Of a stretch of 64,000 nucleotides of DNA, positions 34,586 through 44,975 are shown one piece after another. Below the pieces are notes generated by a model that saw only the letters and a list, made by a program, of their open reading frames with translations, was not told the DNA's origin and ran no database searches. Both the position numbers and the translations under genes were made by a program. The stretch's first letter is position 1. The number at the start of each line of letters is the position of its first letter. Source of the stretch: Streptomyces sp. NA02950 (GTDB lineage: Bacteria; Actinomycetota; Actinomycetes; Streptomycetales; Streptomycetaceae); contig NZ_CP054916.1 of NCBI RefSeq assembly GCF_013364155.1, positions 5,081,001-5,145,000 of the forward strand. The letters run 5' to 3'.

Positions 34586-36829
34586 ATGAGCCACTCCAGC
34601 GGTCAGGCACCGGTCCACCCGCAGCCCCAGCCCTCGGTCGGTTCGATCGCGGCGCACAGGCCGCATGCCGTCGCCGTTCCGCCGGTGCGGTCGCTCGACC
34701 CCGACCTCGACGCCGATCCGGACATCTACGAGGAGGGCTCCGGTCCGGACGCGGAGAACGGCGAACTGCCCCAGGGGCGGTTCCTGGACCGTGAGCGCAG
34801 CTGGCTGGGGTTCAACGAGCGGGTGCTGGAGCTCGCCGAGGACCCCGCGACCCCGCTGCTGGAGCGGGCCAACTTCCTCGCGATCTTCGCCGGCAACCTG
34901 GACGAGTTCTTCATGGTCCGGGTCGCGGGTCTGAAGCGGCGCATCGCCACCGGTGTGGCCACCCGCTCCGCCTCCGGGCTCCAGCCCCGTGAGGTGCTGG
35001 AGCAGATCTGGACCCGGTCCCGGGAACTCATGGCCCGGCACGCCGCCTGCTACCAGCAGGACGTCGCCCCGGCGCTGGCCGAGGAGGGCATCCATCTGAT
35101 CCGCTGGCCGGATCTCACCGAGAAGGAGCAGTCCCGCCTCTTCACCCTCTTCCGGCAGCAGATCTTCCCCGTGCTGACTCCGCTGGCCGTGGACCCGGCG
35201 CACCCCTTCCCGTACATCTCGGGGCTCTCGCTCAACCTCGCCGTCGTGGTGCGCAACCCGGTGAGCGGCCATGACCACTTCGCACGGGTGAAGGTTCCGC
35301 CGCTGCTCTCCCGGTTCCTGGAGGCGTCGCCGCAGCGCTATGTGCCGCTGGAGGACGTCATAGCGGCGCATCTGGAGGAGCTGTTCCCGGGGATGGAGGT
35401 GCTCGCGCACCATATGTTCCGGGTGACCCGCAACGAGGACCTGGAGGTCGAGGAGGACGACACGGAGAACCTGCTCCAGGCCCTGGAGAAGGAGCTGCTG
35501 CGCCGCCGCTTCGGGCCCCCGGTGCGGCTGGAGGTCGAGGAGTCCATCGACCCGTACGTCCTGGACCTGCTGGTGCGCGAGCTGAAGATCTCCGACGCGG
35601 AGGTCTACCCGCTGCCCGGCCCGCTCGACCTCACCGGGCTCTTCGGGATAGCGGCGCTGGACCGGCCGGAGCTGAAGTACGCCAAGTTCGTGGCGGGCAC
35701 CCATCGCGACCTGGCCGAGGTGGAGTCCGCCTCGGCCCCCGACATCTTCGCCGCGCTGCGCGAGCGGGACGTCCTGCTGCACCACCCGTACGACTCCTTC
35801 TCCACCTCCGTGCAGGCGTTCCTGGAGCAGGCCGCGGCCGATCCGGACGTGCTCGCGATCAAGCAGACGCTCTACCGCACCTCGGGCAAGTCGCCGATCG
35901 TCGACGCGCTCATCGACGCCGCCGAGTCCGGCAAGCAGGTGCTGGTGCTGGTCGAGATCAAGGCCCGGTTCGACGAGCAGGCCAACATCAAGTGGGCGCG
36001 CAAGCTGGAGGAGGCCGGCTGCCATGTGGTCTACGGCCTGGTGGGGCTGAAGACCCACTGCAAGCTGTCGCTGGTGGTCCGCCAGGAGGGCGACACCCTG
36101 CGCCGCTACTCCCACGTCGGTACCGGCAACTACCACCCCAAGACGGCACGGCTCTACGAGGACCTGGGGCTGCTCACGGCCGACCCCAAGGTCGGCGCGG
36201 ATCTGTCCGACCTGTTCAACCGGTTGAGCGGCTACTCCCGCCGGGAGACCTACCGGCGGCTGCTGGTCGCGCCCAAGTCACTGCGCGACGGGCTGGTCAC
36301 CCGCATCAACAAGGAGATCACCCACCACCGGGCGGGCCGCCCCGCCTCGGTGCGGATCAAGGTCAACTCGATGGTCGACGAGGCCGTGATCGACGCCCTC
36401 TACGGGGCGGCGCGGGCCGGAGTGCCGGTCGACGTCTGGGTGCGCGGCATCTGTGCGCTGCGGCCGGGCGTTCCCGGGCTCTCGGAGAACATCCGGGTCC
36501 GCTCCATCCTGGGGCGCTTCCTGGAGCATTCGCGCGTCTTCGCGTTCGGGAACGGCGGTGAGCCCGAGGTGTGGCTCGGCAGCGCCGACATGATGCACCG
36601 GAATCTGGACCGCCGGATAGAGGCGCTGGTGCGGGTCACCGACCCCGCTCACCGCGCGGCGCTCAACCGCCTGCTGGAGAGCGGTATGTCCGACACCACC
36701 GCCTCCTGGCACCTGGGCCCGGACGGCGAGTGGACGCGGCACGCCACGGACCCGGACGGACAGCCGCTGCGGAACGTACAGGAAATGCTCATAGACGCCC
36801 GGAGGCGACGGCGTGGTTCAACGACATGA
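34586..36829 (+). CDS. ppk: Polyphosphate kinase 1
   Basis: Ppk reversibly makes polyphosphate from ATP. The 747-residue protein begins with a disordered Pro-rich tail, then the N domain ([20 protein letters not shown]), the head domain ([32 protein letters not shown]) and the two PLD-like C domains holding the active-site histidines in [14 protein letters not shown] and [34 protein letters not shown] is diagnostic. The chosen ATG follows AATGAGG; an in-frame ATG at 34484 would add 34 residues. The CHAD and Nudix genes downstream form a polyphosphate-related unit. Confidence 0.94.
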   Translation: MSHSSGQAPVHPQPQPSVGSIAAHRPHAVAVPPVRSLDPDLDADPDIYEEGSGPDAENGELPQGRFLDRERSWLGFNERVLELAEDPATPLLERANFLAIFAGNLDEFFMVRVAGLKRRIATGVATRSASGLQPREVLEQIWTRSRELMARHAACYQQDVAPALAEEGIHLIRWPDLTEKEQSRLFTLFRQQIFPVLTPLAVDPAHPFPYISGLSLNLAVVVRNPVSGHDHFARVKVPPLLSRFLEASPQRYVPLEDVIAAHLEELFPGMEVLAHHMFRVTRNEDLEVEEDDTENLLQALEKELLRRRFGPPVRLEVEESIDPYVLDLLVRELKISDAEVYPLPGPLDLTGLFGIAALDRPELKYAKFVAGTHRDLAEVESASAPDIFAALRERDVLLHHPYDSFSTSVQAFLEQAAADPDVLAIKQTLYRTSGKSPIVDALIDAAESGKQVLVLVEIKARFDEQANIKWARKLEEAGCHVVYGLVGLKTHCKLSLVVRQEGDTLRRYSHVGTGNYHPKTARLYEDLGLLTADPKVGADLSDLFNRLSGYSRRETYRRLLVAPKSLRDGLVTRINKEITHHRAGRPASVRIKVNSMVDEAVIDALYGAARAGVPVDVWVRGICALRPGVPGLSENIRVRSILGRFLEHSRVFAFGNGGEPEVWLGSADMMHRNLDRRIEALVRVTDPAHRAALNRLLESGMSDTTASWHLGPDGEWTRHATDPDGQPLRNVQEMLIDARRRRRGSTT

Positions 36830-38429
36830 CCTGCCGCTGGTCGGGATGACGGGTACCGGTCAGCCGCCCGGCACCCCGCCCCGTGGCGCCGGTCCGGGCG
36901 GCCCTGGGGGGCCCGGGGGGTACGGCACGGCGGAGCGCATCGCGGACCCGGCCCCTGCCGCGTCCCCGCCCACGGCCGGGGACGTGCTCGCGTCCTATCT
37001 GAACGCGCAGGCCGGAGACTTCCTGCGGAGTCTGCGGCTGCACCGCGAGAGCGGCTCCGACGCCGAGGAGTCCGCGGAGGCCGCCCGGCTGCTGCGCCGG
37101 GCCGCCCGCCGGATCAGCGGCGCGCTGTCCGTCTACCGCCCGCTCACCGACACCGCCTGGTCCGATGAGCTCCGCGCCGAGCTGGCCTGGCTGTCGGGCA
37201 CGCTGGCCCTGGAGCACGCGTACACCGAGCGGCTGTCCCGGCTGCGTGACGCCCTCCACCGCCTCTCCGGTACCGGCGGGCCGCCGGACCGGCCCGCGGC
37301 GGAGGAGGCCGCGGCCGTGGGGGCGGCGGCGGGCGAGACGGCGGGAGGCGGCGGGAGCGCGGCCGCCCCGGCCCGGCCCGCACGGGCCGCCCGCCGCAGC
37401 GTCTCCCTCGCCACCGGCACCCCGGACCCGGCGCCCGCCCCGCCCGCCCCGCGCAGGGCCCCCGTGGACGGCGCGGACCCGGCGGAGGCGGCGCACGGGG
37501 CCGAGGAGACCTCCGCGCCGGCCGGCGGCAAACGGTCCGGGAAACGGGCGGCCGACCAGCGAGCCGACCCGCGAGCCGACCAGCGAGCCGACCAGCGAGT
37601 GGATCAGCGCACCGGTCAGCACGCCGACGGACCGGACGCGACAGGACATCCGGCCACCGCCCCCCAGCGGGCCGGTGGTGCGGACGGGGGCCGGGGCGCC
37701 GGGCTGACCGTGGGGGCAGCCCGCGCCGGGGCCTTGCTGGAGCGCCAGCTCACCCTGGCCCGGACCCGCGCCCACACCGCCGCCCTCCAGGCGCTCGGCT
37801 CCTCCCGCTTCCACGCGGTCGCCGACACCGTGGCGCTGCTCGCCTCCGAGGTGCCGCTCGAGGAGCCCGCCGCCCAGCGCCCCGCCGAGCAGGTGCTGAT
37901 CCCGCTCGCCGAGACGGCGTACCGGCGGCTGGTCGAGGCGGTCGACGTACTGCCACTGGGCCGCGCCGAACATCCGTACAACGCCGAGGCCCTGATCCAC
38001 GGGCTCGCCGCGACCCCCGCCGCCGACGCCCCGCCCGCCAGCGAACAGCAGGACGCGCCCTGGCACCAGGTGCGCCATCTGCTGCGCATGCGCCGCTACG
38101 CACTGGAGGTGTTGGAGATGGCGGAGGCGCCGACGGTGCCCAGGGCTGCGGACGAGGGGCACGGGGCCGGGGCGGTGAACGGCCCGGTGAACGGCCCGGT
38201 GGAGCCCCCGCAGTCCGTACGGCTGCTGGCCGCCGCCCAGGCGCTGGAGCGCCACCGCGACGCGTCCGAGGCCGCGGCCGCCGCGGCGGCCGCGGCCCGC
38301 ACCCCGCGGATCGCCCCGGCCACGGCGTACGCGCTCGGTGTGCTCCACGCCGATCAGCGCCATGAGGTGGAGGCGGCCCGCTTCGCGTTCGGCCGGATCT
38401 GGCGGCGCATCGCGACCAGAGCGACCTGA
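36813..38429 (+). CDS. CHAD-domain protein with a long repetitive linker
   Basis: The 538-residue protein has a CHAD domain split in two halves of helices: [40 protein letters not shown] in the first, and [20 protein letters not shown] and [20 protein letters not shown] near the end. CHAD domains bind polyphosphate, and this gene overlaps the end of ppk by 17 bp. The GTG start has GGAGG at 9-bp spacing. Between the helical parts lies an Ala/Pro-rich linker with tandem QRAD-like repeats. It probably binds or localises polyphosphate. Confidence 0.85.
   Translation: MVQRHDLPLVGMTGTGQPPGTPPRGAGPGGPGGPGGYGTAERIADPAPAASPPTAGDVLASYLNAQAGDFLRSLRLHRESGSDAEESAEAARLLRRAARRISGALSVYRPLTDTAWSDELRAELAWLSGTLALEHAYTERLSRLRDALHRLSGTGGPPDRPAAEEAAAVGAAAGETAGGGGSAAAPARPARAARRSVSLATGTPDPAPAPPAPRRAPVDGADPAEAAHGAEETSAPAGGKRSGKRAADQRADPRADQRADQRVDQRTGQHADGPDATGHPATAPQRAGGADGGRGAGLTVGAARAGALLERQLTLARTRAHTAALQALGSSRFHAVADTVALLASEVPLEEPAAQRPAEQVLIPLAETAYRRLVEAVDVLPLGRAEHPYNAEALIHGLAATPAADAPPASEQQDAPWHQVRHLLRMRRYALEVLEMAEAPTVPRAADEGHGAGAVNGPVNGPVEPPQSVRLLAAAQALERHRDASEAAAAAAAAARTPRIAPATAYALGVLHADQRHEVEAARFAFGRIWRRIATRAT
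37551..37626. repeat. 12-bp coding repeat (A-D-Q-R units) in the CHAD protein
   Basis: About six imperfect copies of GCCGACCAGCGA encode [20 protein letters not shown] and then degrade. The copy number is likely to vary between strains. Confidence 0.75.
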
Positions 38430-38514
38430 AGACCACCAGAGCGACCTGAAGACCACACGGGCGGACATCAGCGGGCACCAGCGATCCGCGGCGACCGGGG
38501 AGGCGGGACGGCAG

Positions 38515-38976
38515 ATGGCTCAGCGGAATTCCCAGGGCTCGGGCGACGGCGGCGCGGGCGCGCCCACCGGACCCGTCCTCGCGGCGGGCTGTGTGCTCTG
38601 GCGGCGCGCCCCCGACGGCGGGCGGCTGGAGGTCGCGGTGGTCCACCGCCCCCGCTACGACGACTGGTCGCATCCGAAGGGCAAGCTCAAGCGCGGTGAG
38701 GACGCGCTGCGCGGCGCGGTGCGGGAGGTCGCGGAGGAGACCGGTATGGGATGCGCCCCCGGCGCCCCGCTGCCCACCCTCCGCTATGTGGCCAAGGGCC
38801 GTCCCAAGGAGGTCCGCTACTGGGCGGCGGAGGCGGTCCACGACGAGCCCTTCGTCCCCAACCGCGAGGTCGACCGGCTGGTCTGGCTGCCGCCCTCAGC
38901 GGCCCGGCTGCGGCTGACGTACGACCACGACCGCGGGCTGATCGACGCGCTGCTGGACGCGGTGTCCCCGTCGTAG
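38515..38976 (+). CDS. Nudix hydrolase (MutT-like)
   Basis: The 153-residue protein has a complete Nudix box, GKLKRGEDALRGAVREVAEE followed by TG (about residues 58-79), after the substrate-side motif VVHRPRYDDWSHPKG. The DWSHPKG signature matches mycobacterial MutT1-type enzymes that hydrolyse 8-oxo-dGTP or dinucleoside polyphosphates, here without the second phosphatase domain. ppk-CHAD-mutT order is conserved in Streptomyces (from memory). In S. coelicolor the pst phosphate-uptake operon follows; here it does not. Confidence 0.9.
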   Translation: MAQRNSQGSGDGGAGAPTGPVLAAGCVLWRRAPDGGRLEVAVVHRPRYDDWSHPKGKLKRGEDALRGAVREVAEETGMGCAPGAPLPTLRYVAKGRPKEVRYWAAEAVHDEPFVPNREVDRLVWLPPSAARLRLTYDHDRGLIDALLDAVSPS

Positions 38977-38995
38977 GGCGGTGCGGCGCCGGGCG

Positions 38996-39805
38996 TCAGG
39001 GCCGGGGCGCCAGCGCGTCCCAGCGGACCGTGAGTTCGCCCTGCCGCCAGCGCCGGGGCCCGTCCACGAGCGGCCAGCCCGCGGCGCGGAGCGTCTGGGC
39101 GCTGCGTATCCAGCGCTGCCGGGCGCTGAGCGCCGCGTACGGGGCGGCGGCCGCCCAGGCGCGGTCGAAGTCGCGCAGGAAGGTGTGCACCGGTTCGCCC
39201 GGCACATTGCGGTGGATGAGCGCCTTCGGCAGCCGTTCGGCCAGGTCGGAGGGGCGTTCCAGGGAGCCGAGCCGGGTCGCGAAGGTCACGGTGCGCGGAC
39301 CGTCCGGGGCGAGGGCGACCCATACGTGCCGCCGTCCGATCTCGTCGCAGGTCCCTTCGACCAGCAGGCCGCCCGGGGCCAGCCGGGCGCACAGCCGCCG
39401 CCACACCTCGGCGACTTCGTCCTCCTCGTACTGCCGCAGCACATTGGCGGCCCGGATGAGCGCGGGCCGGGCGCCGTCCGGCAGCGGGACCTCGAAGCCG
39501 CCGTGGGCGAAGGCGAGCCCCTCGCGTTCGTACGGCCGCGCGGCGGCGACCCGCACCGGGTCGATCTCCACCCCGACCACCCGGGCCCCGGGCCGTACGG
39601 TGCGCAGCCGGGTCAGCAGTTCGACGGCGGTCCAGGGCGCGGCCCCGTAGCCCAGGTCGACCGCCACGGGGGCCTCGGCCCGGCGCAGGGCGGGTCCGTG
39701 GGCGGCGGCGATCCAGCGGTCCATGCGGCGAAGCCGGTTCGGATGGGTGGTCCCGCGGGTCGCCGAACCGACCGGGCGGGTCGGCGGCGGTACGCGGGCG
39801 GGCAT
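38996..39805 (-). CDS. Class I SAM-dependent methyltransferase
   Basis: The 269-residue protein shows motif I as [18 protein letters not shown], the acidic ribose-binding position in [15 protein letters not shown], and [20 protein letters not shown]. Downstream segments ([40 protein letters not shown]) are specific to an actinobacterial family adjacent to mshA. It is divergent from mshA. The substrate is unknown. Confidence 0.85.
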   Translation of the reverse strand: MPARVPPPTRPVGSATRGTTHPNRLRRMDRWIAAAHGPALRRAEAPVAVDLGYGAAPWTAVELLTRLRTVRPGARVVGVEIDPVRVAAARPYEREGLAFAHGGFEVPLPDGARPALIRAANVLRQYEEDEVAEVWRRLCARLAPGGLLVEGTCDEIGRRHVWVALAPDGPRTVTFATRLGSLERPSDLAERLPKALIHRNVPGEPVHTFLRDFDRAWAAAAPYAALSARQRWIRSAQTLRAAGWPLVDGPRRWRQGELTVRWDALAPRP

Positions 39806-39977
39806 GGCCAGAGCTTATGGGGTGCCTCGGGCGGGGCGGCCGTCCGGTCGGCCGTCACACGGCGCGTCCGTCCCACTCCCCGAACGTCACACTTTGGCAA
39901 AGCGGAAATGGGAAGGAGCGATTCCGGTGTTGACGGTTCGGAGGGGCAGCCCGCCCCCGGCTAGGAGGTATCGCGCG

Positions 39978-41339
39978 GTGAGCCAGCACGCGTCCCGCCT
40001 CGGCGGTCTGCGAGGCCGATCCCATGTGCCGTTCGGCGGCCACCCCCACGCGCGCTTCCGGCGCGTGCCGCGGCGGCCCCGGCGGATCGCGATGCTCAGC
40101 GTGCACACCTCCCCCCTGCACCAGCCCGGCACCGGCGACGCGGGCGGGATGAACGTCTATATCGTCGAGCTCGCCCGGCGGCTGGCCGACCTCGACATCG
40201 AGGTGGAGATCTTCACCCGGGCGACCACCGGCGTGCTCCCGCCCTCCGTCGAGCTGGCGCCCGGGGTGCTGGTGCGGCACGTGGCCGCGGGCCCGTACGA
40301 GGGGCTGGCCAAGGAGGACCTCCCGGCGCAGCTGTGCGCGTTCACCCACGGGGTGATGCAGCAGTGGGCGGGCCACCGCCCCGGCTACTACGACCTGGTC
40401 CACTCCCACTACTGGCTCTCCGGCCACGTCGGCTGGCTGGCCGCCCAGCGCTGGGGCGTACCGCTGGTGCACGCCATGCACACCATGGCCAAGGTCAAGA
40501 ACGCCGCCCTCGCGGCCGGTGACACCCCCGAGCCCGCGGCCCGCGTCATCGGCGAGCAGCAGATCGTCAGCGCCGCCGACCGGCTGATCGCCAACACCGC
40601 CGAGGAGGCGGACGAGCTGGTGCGCCACTACGACGCGGCGCGCGACCGGCTGGCGGTCGTGCATCCGGGGGTGAACCTGGAGCGGTTCCGTCCGGCGGAC
40701 GGCCGGGCGGCGGCCCGCGCCCGGCTCGGACTGCCGCCCGACGCGCTGATACCGCTCTTCGCCGGGCGCATACAGCCGCTGAAGGCACCCGACATCCTGC
40801 TGCGCGCGGTGGCCCACCTCCTGGAGGAAGACCCGTCGCTGCGCGAACGGCTCGTGGTGCCGGTGGTCGGCGGGCCGAGCGGCAGCGGGCTCGCCAAGCC
40901 GGAGCGGCTGCACAAGCTGGCGGCGCGGCTGGGGATCTGCGACGTGGTCCGGTTCCGGCCCCCGGTCGTCCAGGACGAGCTGGCCGACTGGTACCGAGCG
41001 GCGTCGGTGCTGGTCATGCCGTCGTACAGCGAATCGTTCGGACTGGTGGCGGTCGAGGCGCAGGCATGCGGCACCCCGGTGGTGGCGGCCTCGGTGGGCG
41101 GCCTGCCGGTGGCCGTGCGGGACGGTGTCAGCGGCACCCTGGTCGGCGGCCACGACCCGGCCGACTACGCCCGCGCCCTGCGGCCCTTCGCGGACGAGGC
41201 GGGGCGCGTGGACCGGATGGGCGCGGCGGCGGCCCGGCACGCTCAGTCCTTCGGCTGGGGCACGGCCGCCGCGGCGACTGCGGAGGTCTACATGGAGGCG
41301 ATGCGCGAGCGGCGTCGCCTACGATCGGCCCATGGGTGA
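39978..41339 (+). CDS. mshA: D-inositol-3-phosphate glycosyltransferase (mycothiol synthesis)
   Basis: MshA transfers GlcNAc from UDP-GlcNAc to 1L-inositol-1-phosphate, the first mycothiol step. The 453-residue GT4 enzyme has [65 protein letters not shown], and the EX7E motif in [21 protein letters not shown] chose the GTG at 39978 because AGGAGGT sits 8 bases upstream and the N-terminus then matches known MshA length; upstream in-frame starts add a spurious tail. The stop overlaps the next gene by 8 bp. Confidence 0.95.
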   Translation: MSQHASRLGGLRGRSHVPFGGHPHARFRRVPRRPRRIAMLSVHTSPLHQPGTGDAGGMNVYIVELARRLADLDIEVEIFTRATTGVLPPSVELAPGVLVRHVAAGPYEGLAKEDLPAQLCAFTHGVMQQWAGHRPGYYDLVHSHYWLSGHVGWLAAQRWGVPLVHAMHTMAKVKNAALAAGDTPEPAARVIGEQQIVSAADRLIANTAEEADELVRHYDAARDRLAVVHPGVNLERFRPADGRAAARARLGLPPDALIPLFAGRIQPLKAPDILLRAVAHLLEEDPSLRERLVVPVVGGPSGSGLAKPERLHKLAARLGICDVVRFRPPVVQDELADWYRAASVLVMPSYSESFGLVAVEAQACGTPVVAASVGGLPVAVRDGVSGTLVGGHDPADYARALRPFADEAGRVDRMGAAAARHAQSFGWGTAAAATAEVYMEAMRERRRLRSAHG

Positions 41340-41880
41340 CGCCAACACCAACGCCGACAGGTCCGGTAACGGAGCCGACGCCGACAGCGCAGCGAGCGCC
41401 GGGACCGTGATCGAGCGGACGCTGCGCGACGCCGAGCTGGAGTGGGAGAGCCCGTCCGAGGGGACGTACGTGGTCACGCTCCCGGGCACCCGCAAGCTCT
41501 CGACCACCTGCTCGCTCCGCGTCGGCAGGCACTCCCTCTCGATCAACGCCTTTGTCATCCGCCACCCGGACGAGAACCACGACACCGTCCACCGCTGGCT
41601 GCTGGAGCGCAACACCCGGCTGTACGGGGTGAGTTACGCCATCGACCCGCTGGGCGACATCTATCTGGTCGGGCGGCTGCCGCTGGCCGCCGTCACCCCG
41701 GACGAACTGGACCGGCTGCTCGGCACCGTCCTGGAGAACGCGGACGGCAGCTTCAACACCCTGCTGGAGATGGGCTTCGCCACCGCGATCCGCAAGGAGT
41801 ACGCATGGCGTACGGCGCGCGGTGAGTCCACCCGGAACCTCGAGGCGTTCACCAACCTGACGCGCGACGCCGCGGGCTGA
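41332..41880 (+). CDS. YbjN-domain protein
   Basis: The 182-residue protein carries the YbjN/secretion-chaperone-like fold: [71 protein letters not shown] and [16 protein letters not shown]. It overlaps mshA by 8 bp and is likely co-translated. YbjN proteins have been linked to stress and motility in E. coli but have no defined biochemical role in actinobacteria. Confidence 0.85.
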   Translation: MGDANTNADRSGNGADADSAASAGTVIERTLRDAELEWESPSEGTYVVTLPGTRKLSTTCSLRVGRHSLSINAFVIRHPDENHDTVHRWLLERNTRLYGVSYAIDPLGDIYLVGRLPLAAVTPDELDRLLGTVLENADGSFNTLLEMGFATAIRKEYAWRTARGESTRNLEAFTNLTRDAAG

Positions 41881-41995
41881 CCCCCGGGCCGCCCCGCCCC
41901 CGGACCGCCCCACCCCCCGCCCCGCCCGCGAACTGCCCCGCCCGCCGCGAAATTTCTCCGATACCGCGGTGAAGAAAACCGTTCTGTGCGGGCTC

Positions 41996-42030
41996 TTCAT
42001 GGTGAACCGGCTTCAGCCGGGAACCATGAA
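41996..42030 (+). promoter_or_regulatory. Leader hairpin abutting the ribosome-binding site of the sigma-factor operon
   Basis: TTCATGGT pairs with ACCATGAA and, inside, CCGGC pairs with GCCGG around a 4-nt loop. The hairpin ends exactly at the GGGGAG ribosome-binding site. It could be a transcript hairpin controlling translation or a DNA operator. Confidence 0.55.
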
Positions 42031-42044
42031 GGGGAGACACAACG

Positions 42045-42308
42045 GTGCTCATGGACAATCCGTGGCTCACGGTGGCAACGGTCGTGACGGTGGGGGTGCT
42101 GCGCCTGATGGGGGACGTCATTCGCTGGCTGGCGGCGCGCTCGGGCGAACGGGCCCGGGCGCGGCTGCTGATGGAGCTGGTACGCGGCTCGGGCCCGGGC
42201 ACGGTGCTCACCGACCACCGGGCGGACGGCGCGGCGCTGACCATCCGCCGCCCCGAGGCGGAGAGCGGCCGGGGCGGAGCGGACGCGCGGGGCGGGGGCC
42301 CGGTATGA
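42045..42308 (+). CDS. Small membrane protein heading an ECF sigma operon
   Basis: The 87-residue protein has one hydrophobic segment (NPWLTVATVVTVGVLRLMGD, residues 4-23), an amphipathic Arg-rich part and a Gly-rich tail. GTG 42045 has GGGGAG at 9-bp spacing; ATG 42051 is an alternative. Its stop overlaps the sigma-factor ATG in ATGA, so their stoichiometry is coupled. No zinc-type anti-sigma motif (HxxxCxxC) is seen. It may still hold the sigma factor at the membrane, which is speculation. Confidence 0.72.
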   Translation: MLMDNPWLTVATVVTVGVLRLMGDVIRWLAARSGERARARLLMELVRGSGPGTVLTDHRADGAALTIRRPEAESGRGGADARGGGPV

Positions 42309-43000
42309 GCGACACGGCCGAGGAGACCACGCGCGACGAGGAGTTCGACGCGTTCTACGCCCGCACCAACCGCCGGCTCACCGCCCATGCCCTGATGCGG
42401 TTCGGCCGCGACCGGCAGGGCGTCGAGGACGCCCTCCAGGAGGCGTACATCGAGGCGATGAAGCGCTGGCCGAAGGTGCGCGCCTGCCCCTCGCCGGAGG
42501 GCTGGGTCCTCACCACCATGCGGCACAAGCTGGTGCGTGACGGACGGCGCTGGCGGAACCGCTGGAAGCCGGTGGAGCTGACCGTTCCGGCCTCCCCGAC
42601 CGCCACCGTGGAGGAGACCTCGGAGGCGCTGGCCACCCTGCGCGCCCTCACCACCCTGCCGCCGCGGCAGCGCGAGGTGATCGTCATGGCCACCTCGGGC
42701 ATGAGCTACCAGGAGATATCCGCCGAACTCGGGATCACCACCCGGGGTGTGGGCAGCAATCTGCACAAGGCCCGCGCCCGGCTCACCCTGCTGCTGAGCA
42801 TCCCGCCCGGTTTCGACCGCGAAGGCGAGCGGCTGATGAGCCCCAGCCCGCGCGACCCGCTGTACGCGGTGCTGTCGGCCGCGGCCGCCTGGCTGCTGGA
42901 CGGGCTGTGCGCGGAGCAGCGCGGACGCGAGCCGGGGCGCGGCTCCGGGAACGACTCCGGCCGGGGGCACGGCCGGGGGCACGGCCGGGGGAACCGGTGA
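42305..43000 (+). CDS. ECF-type RNA polymerase sigma factor
   Basis: The 231-residue protein has sigma region 2 (FYARTNRRLTAHALMRFGRD, VEDALQEAYIEAMKRWPKV) and region 4 (LPPRQREVIVMATSGMSYQE, ELGITTRGVGSNLHKARARL). About 50 extra residues follow, ending in a Gly/Arg/His repeat (GRGHGRGHGRGNR). The C-terminal extension after region 4 is unusual for minimal ECF factors. The M48 protease gene starts inside its stop codon (GTGA). Confidence 0.9.
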   Translation: MSDTAEETTRDEEFDAFYARTNRRLTAHALMRFGRDRQGVEDALQEAYIEAMKRWPKVRACPSPEGWVLTTMRHKLVRDGRRWRNRWKPVELTVPASPTATVEETSEALATLRALTTLPPRQREVIVMATSGMSYQEISAELGITTRGVGSNLHKARARLTLLLSIPPGFDREGERLMSPSPRDPLYAVLSAAAAWLLDGLCAEQRGREPGRGSGNDSGRGHGRGHGRGNR

Positions 43001-44973
43001 TCGCCGCCGTCCGCGCCCTGCTGGCCGTGGCCCTGCTCGCGGGGTTCTACGTGCTGGTCGCGGTGATGGTGCTGTTGTGGGTGGGCTTCCTGGTGGTGGC
43101 GTTATGGAGCTCCGGACAGCCGACCGCCACCACGCCCCCGACCAGCATCTTCCTGCTGTGCGCCGCGTTCGCCCCGGTGATCGCCGGAATGGTGTGGGCG
43201 GTGGTCCGTACCGCCCGGCCCGCCGGACCGCCCGCGGGCACGGTGTGGGTGAGCAGGCGCGGGGCGCCCGCGTTATGGGCCGTGGTCGAGGAGCTTGCTC
43301 GCGCCGTGGGCACCCGGCGGCCGGACCACATCCGGCTGACCAGCGAGGTCAACGCCTCCGTCACCGAGGACGCCTCGTTCCTGGGCCTGGTGCCCGGCTC
43401 CCGCACCCTCTATCTGGGGCTGCCCCTGCTGGCGGGCCTGCCGCCCGCCGAGTTGCGCGCCGTCCTCGCCCATGAGCTGGGCCACTACTCCCGCCGCCAC
43501 AACCGCTTCGGCGCCCTCGCCCACCGCGGTTCGGCCGGTCTCGACGCCGCCCGGCAGGCGATCCGGGACGCGTCGGCCGCCAATGACCTGGTGCGGATGT
43601 ACGCGGGCGGGCCGCAGGCGCTGGTCGGGCTGTACGCACGGGTCTTCCGCCGGCTCACCCGGCCGGTGCGGCGGCGGCAGGAGCTGGAGGCGGACCGCGA
43701 GGCCGCCCGGGTGGCCGGGGCGGACACGGTGGCCGGCGCGCTGCGCTCCACGGCCGTGCTGGAACAGCTGTGGCCGGAGTTCATCGCGGAGTTCCTCACC
43801 CCGATGCGCCGGGCGCACGGATGTGTGCCCGACGACCCGTTCCGGATCTTCGCCGATCTGGTCGAGGCGCCCGAGCTGCGGGAGCTGATGGCCGAGGTGC
43901 TCGAGGACGCGGTGCGGCGGCCCGCCGACCCCGACGACCCGCACCCGGGTCTGGCCGTCCGCCTCCGCCGGCTGGCCCGCCTCCGTATGCCCCCGGGCCC
44001 GGCCGCACCGGACCCCGCCGACCTCGAACCCCTCTGCGTACCCGCCCGCTACGCCGCCGAGGCGGGCCGGTCGCTGTTCTCCGGGGCGAGGGACACGGTG
44101 CCGTGGCGCGACTGGCTCGCGCTGCTGGCCGCCGAGCGCGCGACCCGGATCCTGACCCCGCTGGCGGAGGCGGTGCGTACGGTCGAGCACGAGGAGGCGG
44201 GCGGGGAGCGGCCCGGCCCCCTGACCATCCACCGGGTGCTGCGGCTGGTGGACAGCGGCCGCCGGATGCCGCTCGCCCGAGCCCTCAACTCCCGGCTGGC
44301 CGCCGCCGGGCCGGCGGGGCGGGAGCCGCTGGAACCGCTGGCCGCCGCGCTGTCCGTGCTGATCGGGGCGCAGTTGGTGGCGGGCGGCAGCGCGTACTGG
44401 GCGATGCACTGGACCGGACCGAGCACCCTCGTCCCGCCCGACGGCCTCGCGCCCGAGACGATCCGTGCCTGGGCCGACACCGCCGTACGACTCCCCGGCC
44501 AGACCCAGCGGCTGGGGCTGCATCTGGCCGCCCTCGGCGTGGACGAACGCAGCCCGCTGCCGGACCGGGCCGAGGCCGGTACGTCCGACGGCGCGCCCGG
44601 GGACGAGGTGCGGAACGTCAGCATCGCGCCCCAGGTGTCCGAGCCCGCCCGTCGGCGGATCGGCGCGGTACGGGCGCTGGCGCTCACGGTGCTGCTGGGG
44701 TTGACGGGGCTGGGGTACGCGCTGTGGAGCGACCGGGGCGAGCCGACGTACCCGGGGGGCCCGGTGCCCCGCTGGACCCAGCAGCCCGGCGGCCCCTACG
44801 GCTCCGACCCGGCCCCCGGCGCGGTCCCGACCTACGACCTGCCGTCGGGACTCCCGACGGGACTCCCGACGGGGCGGCCGCTGCCCACGGGGCTCCCGAC
44901 GAGTCGGCCGCTGCCGTCGCTGCCGCTGCCGAGCATCGATATCGAGTCGCTCGTGCCGCGGCGCACGCCGTAA
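42997..44973 (+). CDS. M48-family membrane zinc metalloprotease
   Basis: The 658-residue protein starts with two transmembrane segments (residues 3-30 and 45-70). The peptidase domain has the zinc motif in AVLAHELGHYSRRH and the third ligand in RRQELEADREAARVAG, which matches HtpX/Ste24-like M48 enzymes. A third membrane segment lies near residue 570 (VRALALTVLLGLTGLGYALW), followed by a Pro-rich tail with GLPTGLPTGRPLPTGLPTSR repeats. Coupling to an ECF sigma gene suggests envelope stress proteolysis. The target could be the operon's small membrane protein (inference). Confidence 0.88.
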   Translation: MIAAVRALLAVALLAGFYVLVAVMVLLWVGFLVVALWSSGQPTATTPPTSIFLLCAAFAPVIAGMVWAVVRTARPAGPPAGTVWVSRRGAPALWAVVEELARAVGTRRPDHIRLTSEVNASVTEDASFLGLVPGSRTLYLGLPLLAGLPPAELRAVLAHELGHYSRRHNRFGALAHRGSAGLDAARQAIRDASAANDLVRMYAGGPQALVGLYARVFRRLTRPVRRRQELEADREAARVAGADTVAGALRSTAVLEQLWPEFIAEFLTPMRRAHGCVPDDPFRIFADLVEAPELRELMAEVLEDAVRRPADPDDPHPGLAVRLRRLARLRMPPGPAAPDPADLEPLCVPARYAAEAGRSLFSGARDTVPWRDWLALLAAERATRILTPLAEAVRTVEHEEAGGERPGPLTIHRVLRLVDSGRRMPLARALNSRLAAAGPAGREPLEPLAAALSVLIGAQLVAGGSAYWAMHWTGPSTLVPPDGLAPETIRAWADTAVRLPGQTQRLGLHLAALGVDERSPLPDRAEAGTSDGAPGDEVRNVSIAPQVSEPARRRIGAVRALALTVLLGLTGLGYALWSDRGEPTYPGGPVPRWTQQPGGPYGSDPAPGAVPTYDLPSGLPTGLPTGRPLPTGLPTSRPLPSLPLPSIDIESLVPRRTP

Positions 44974-44975
44974 CG

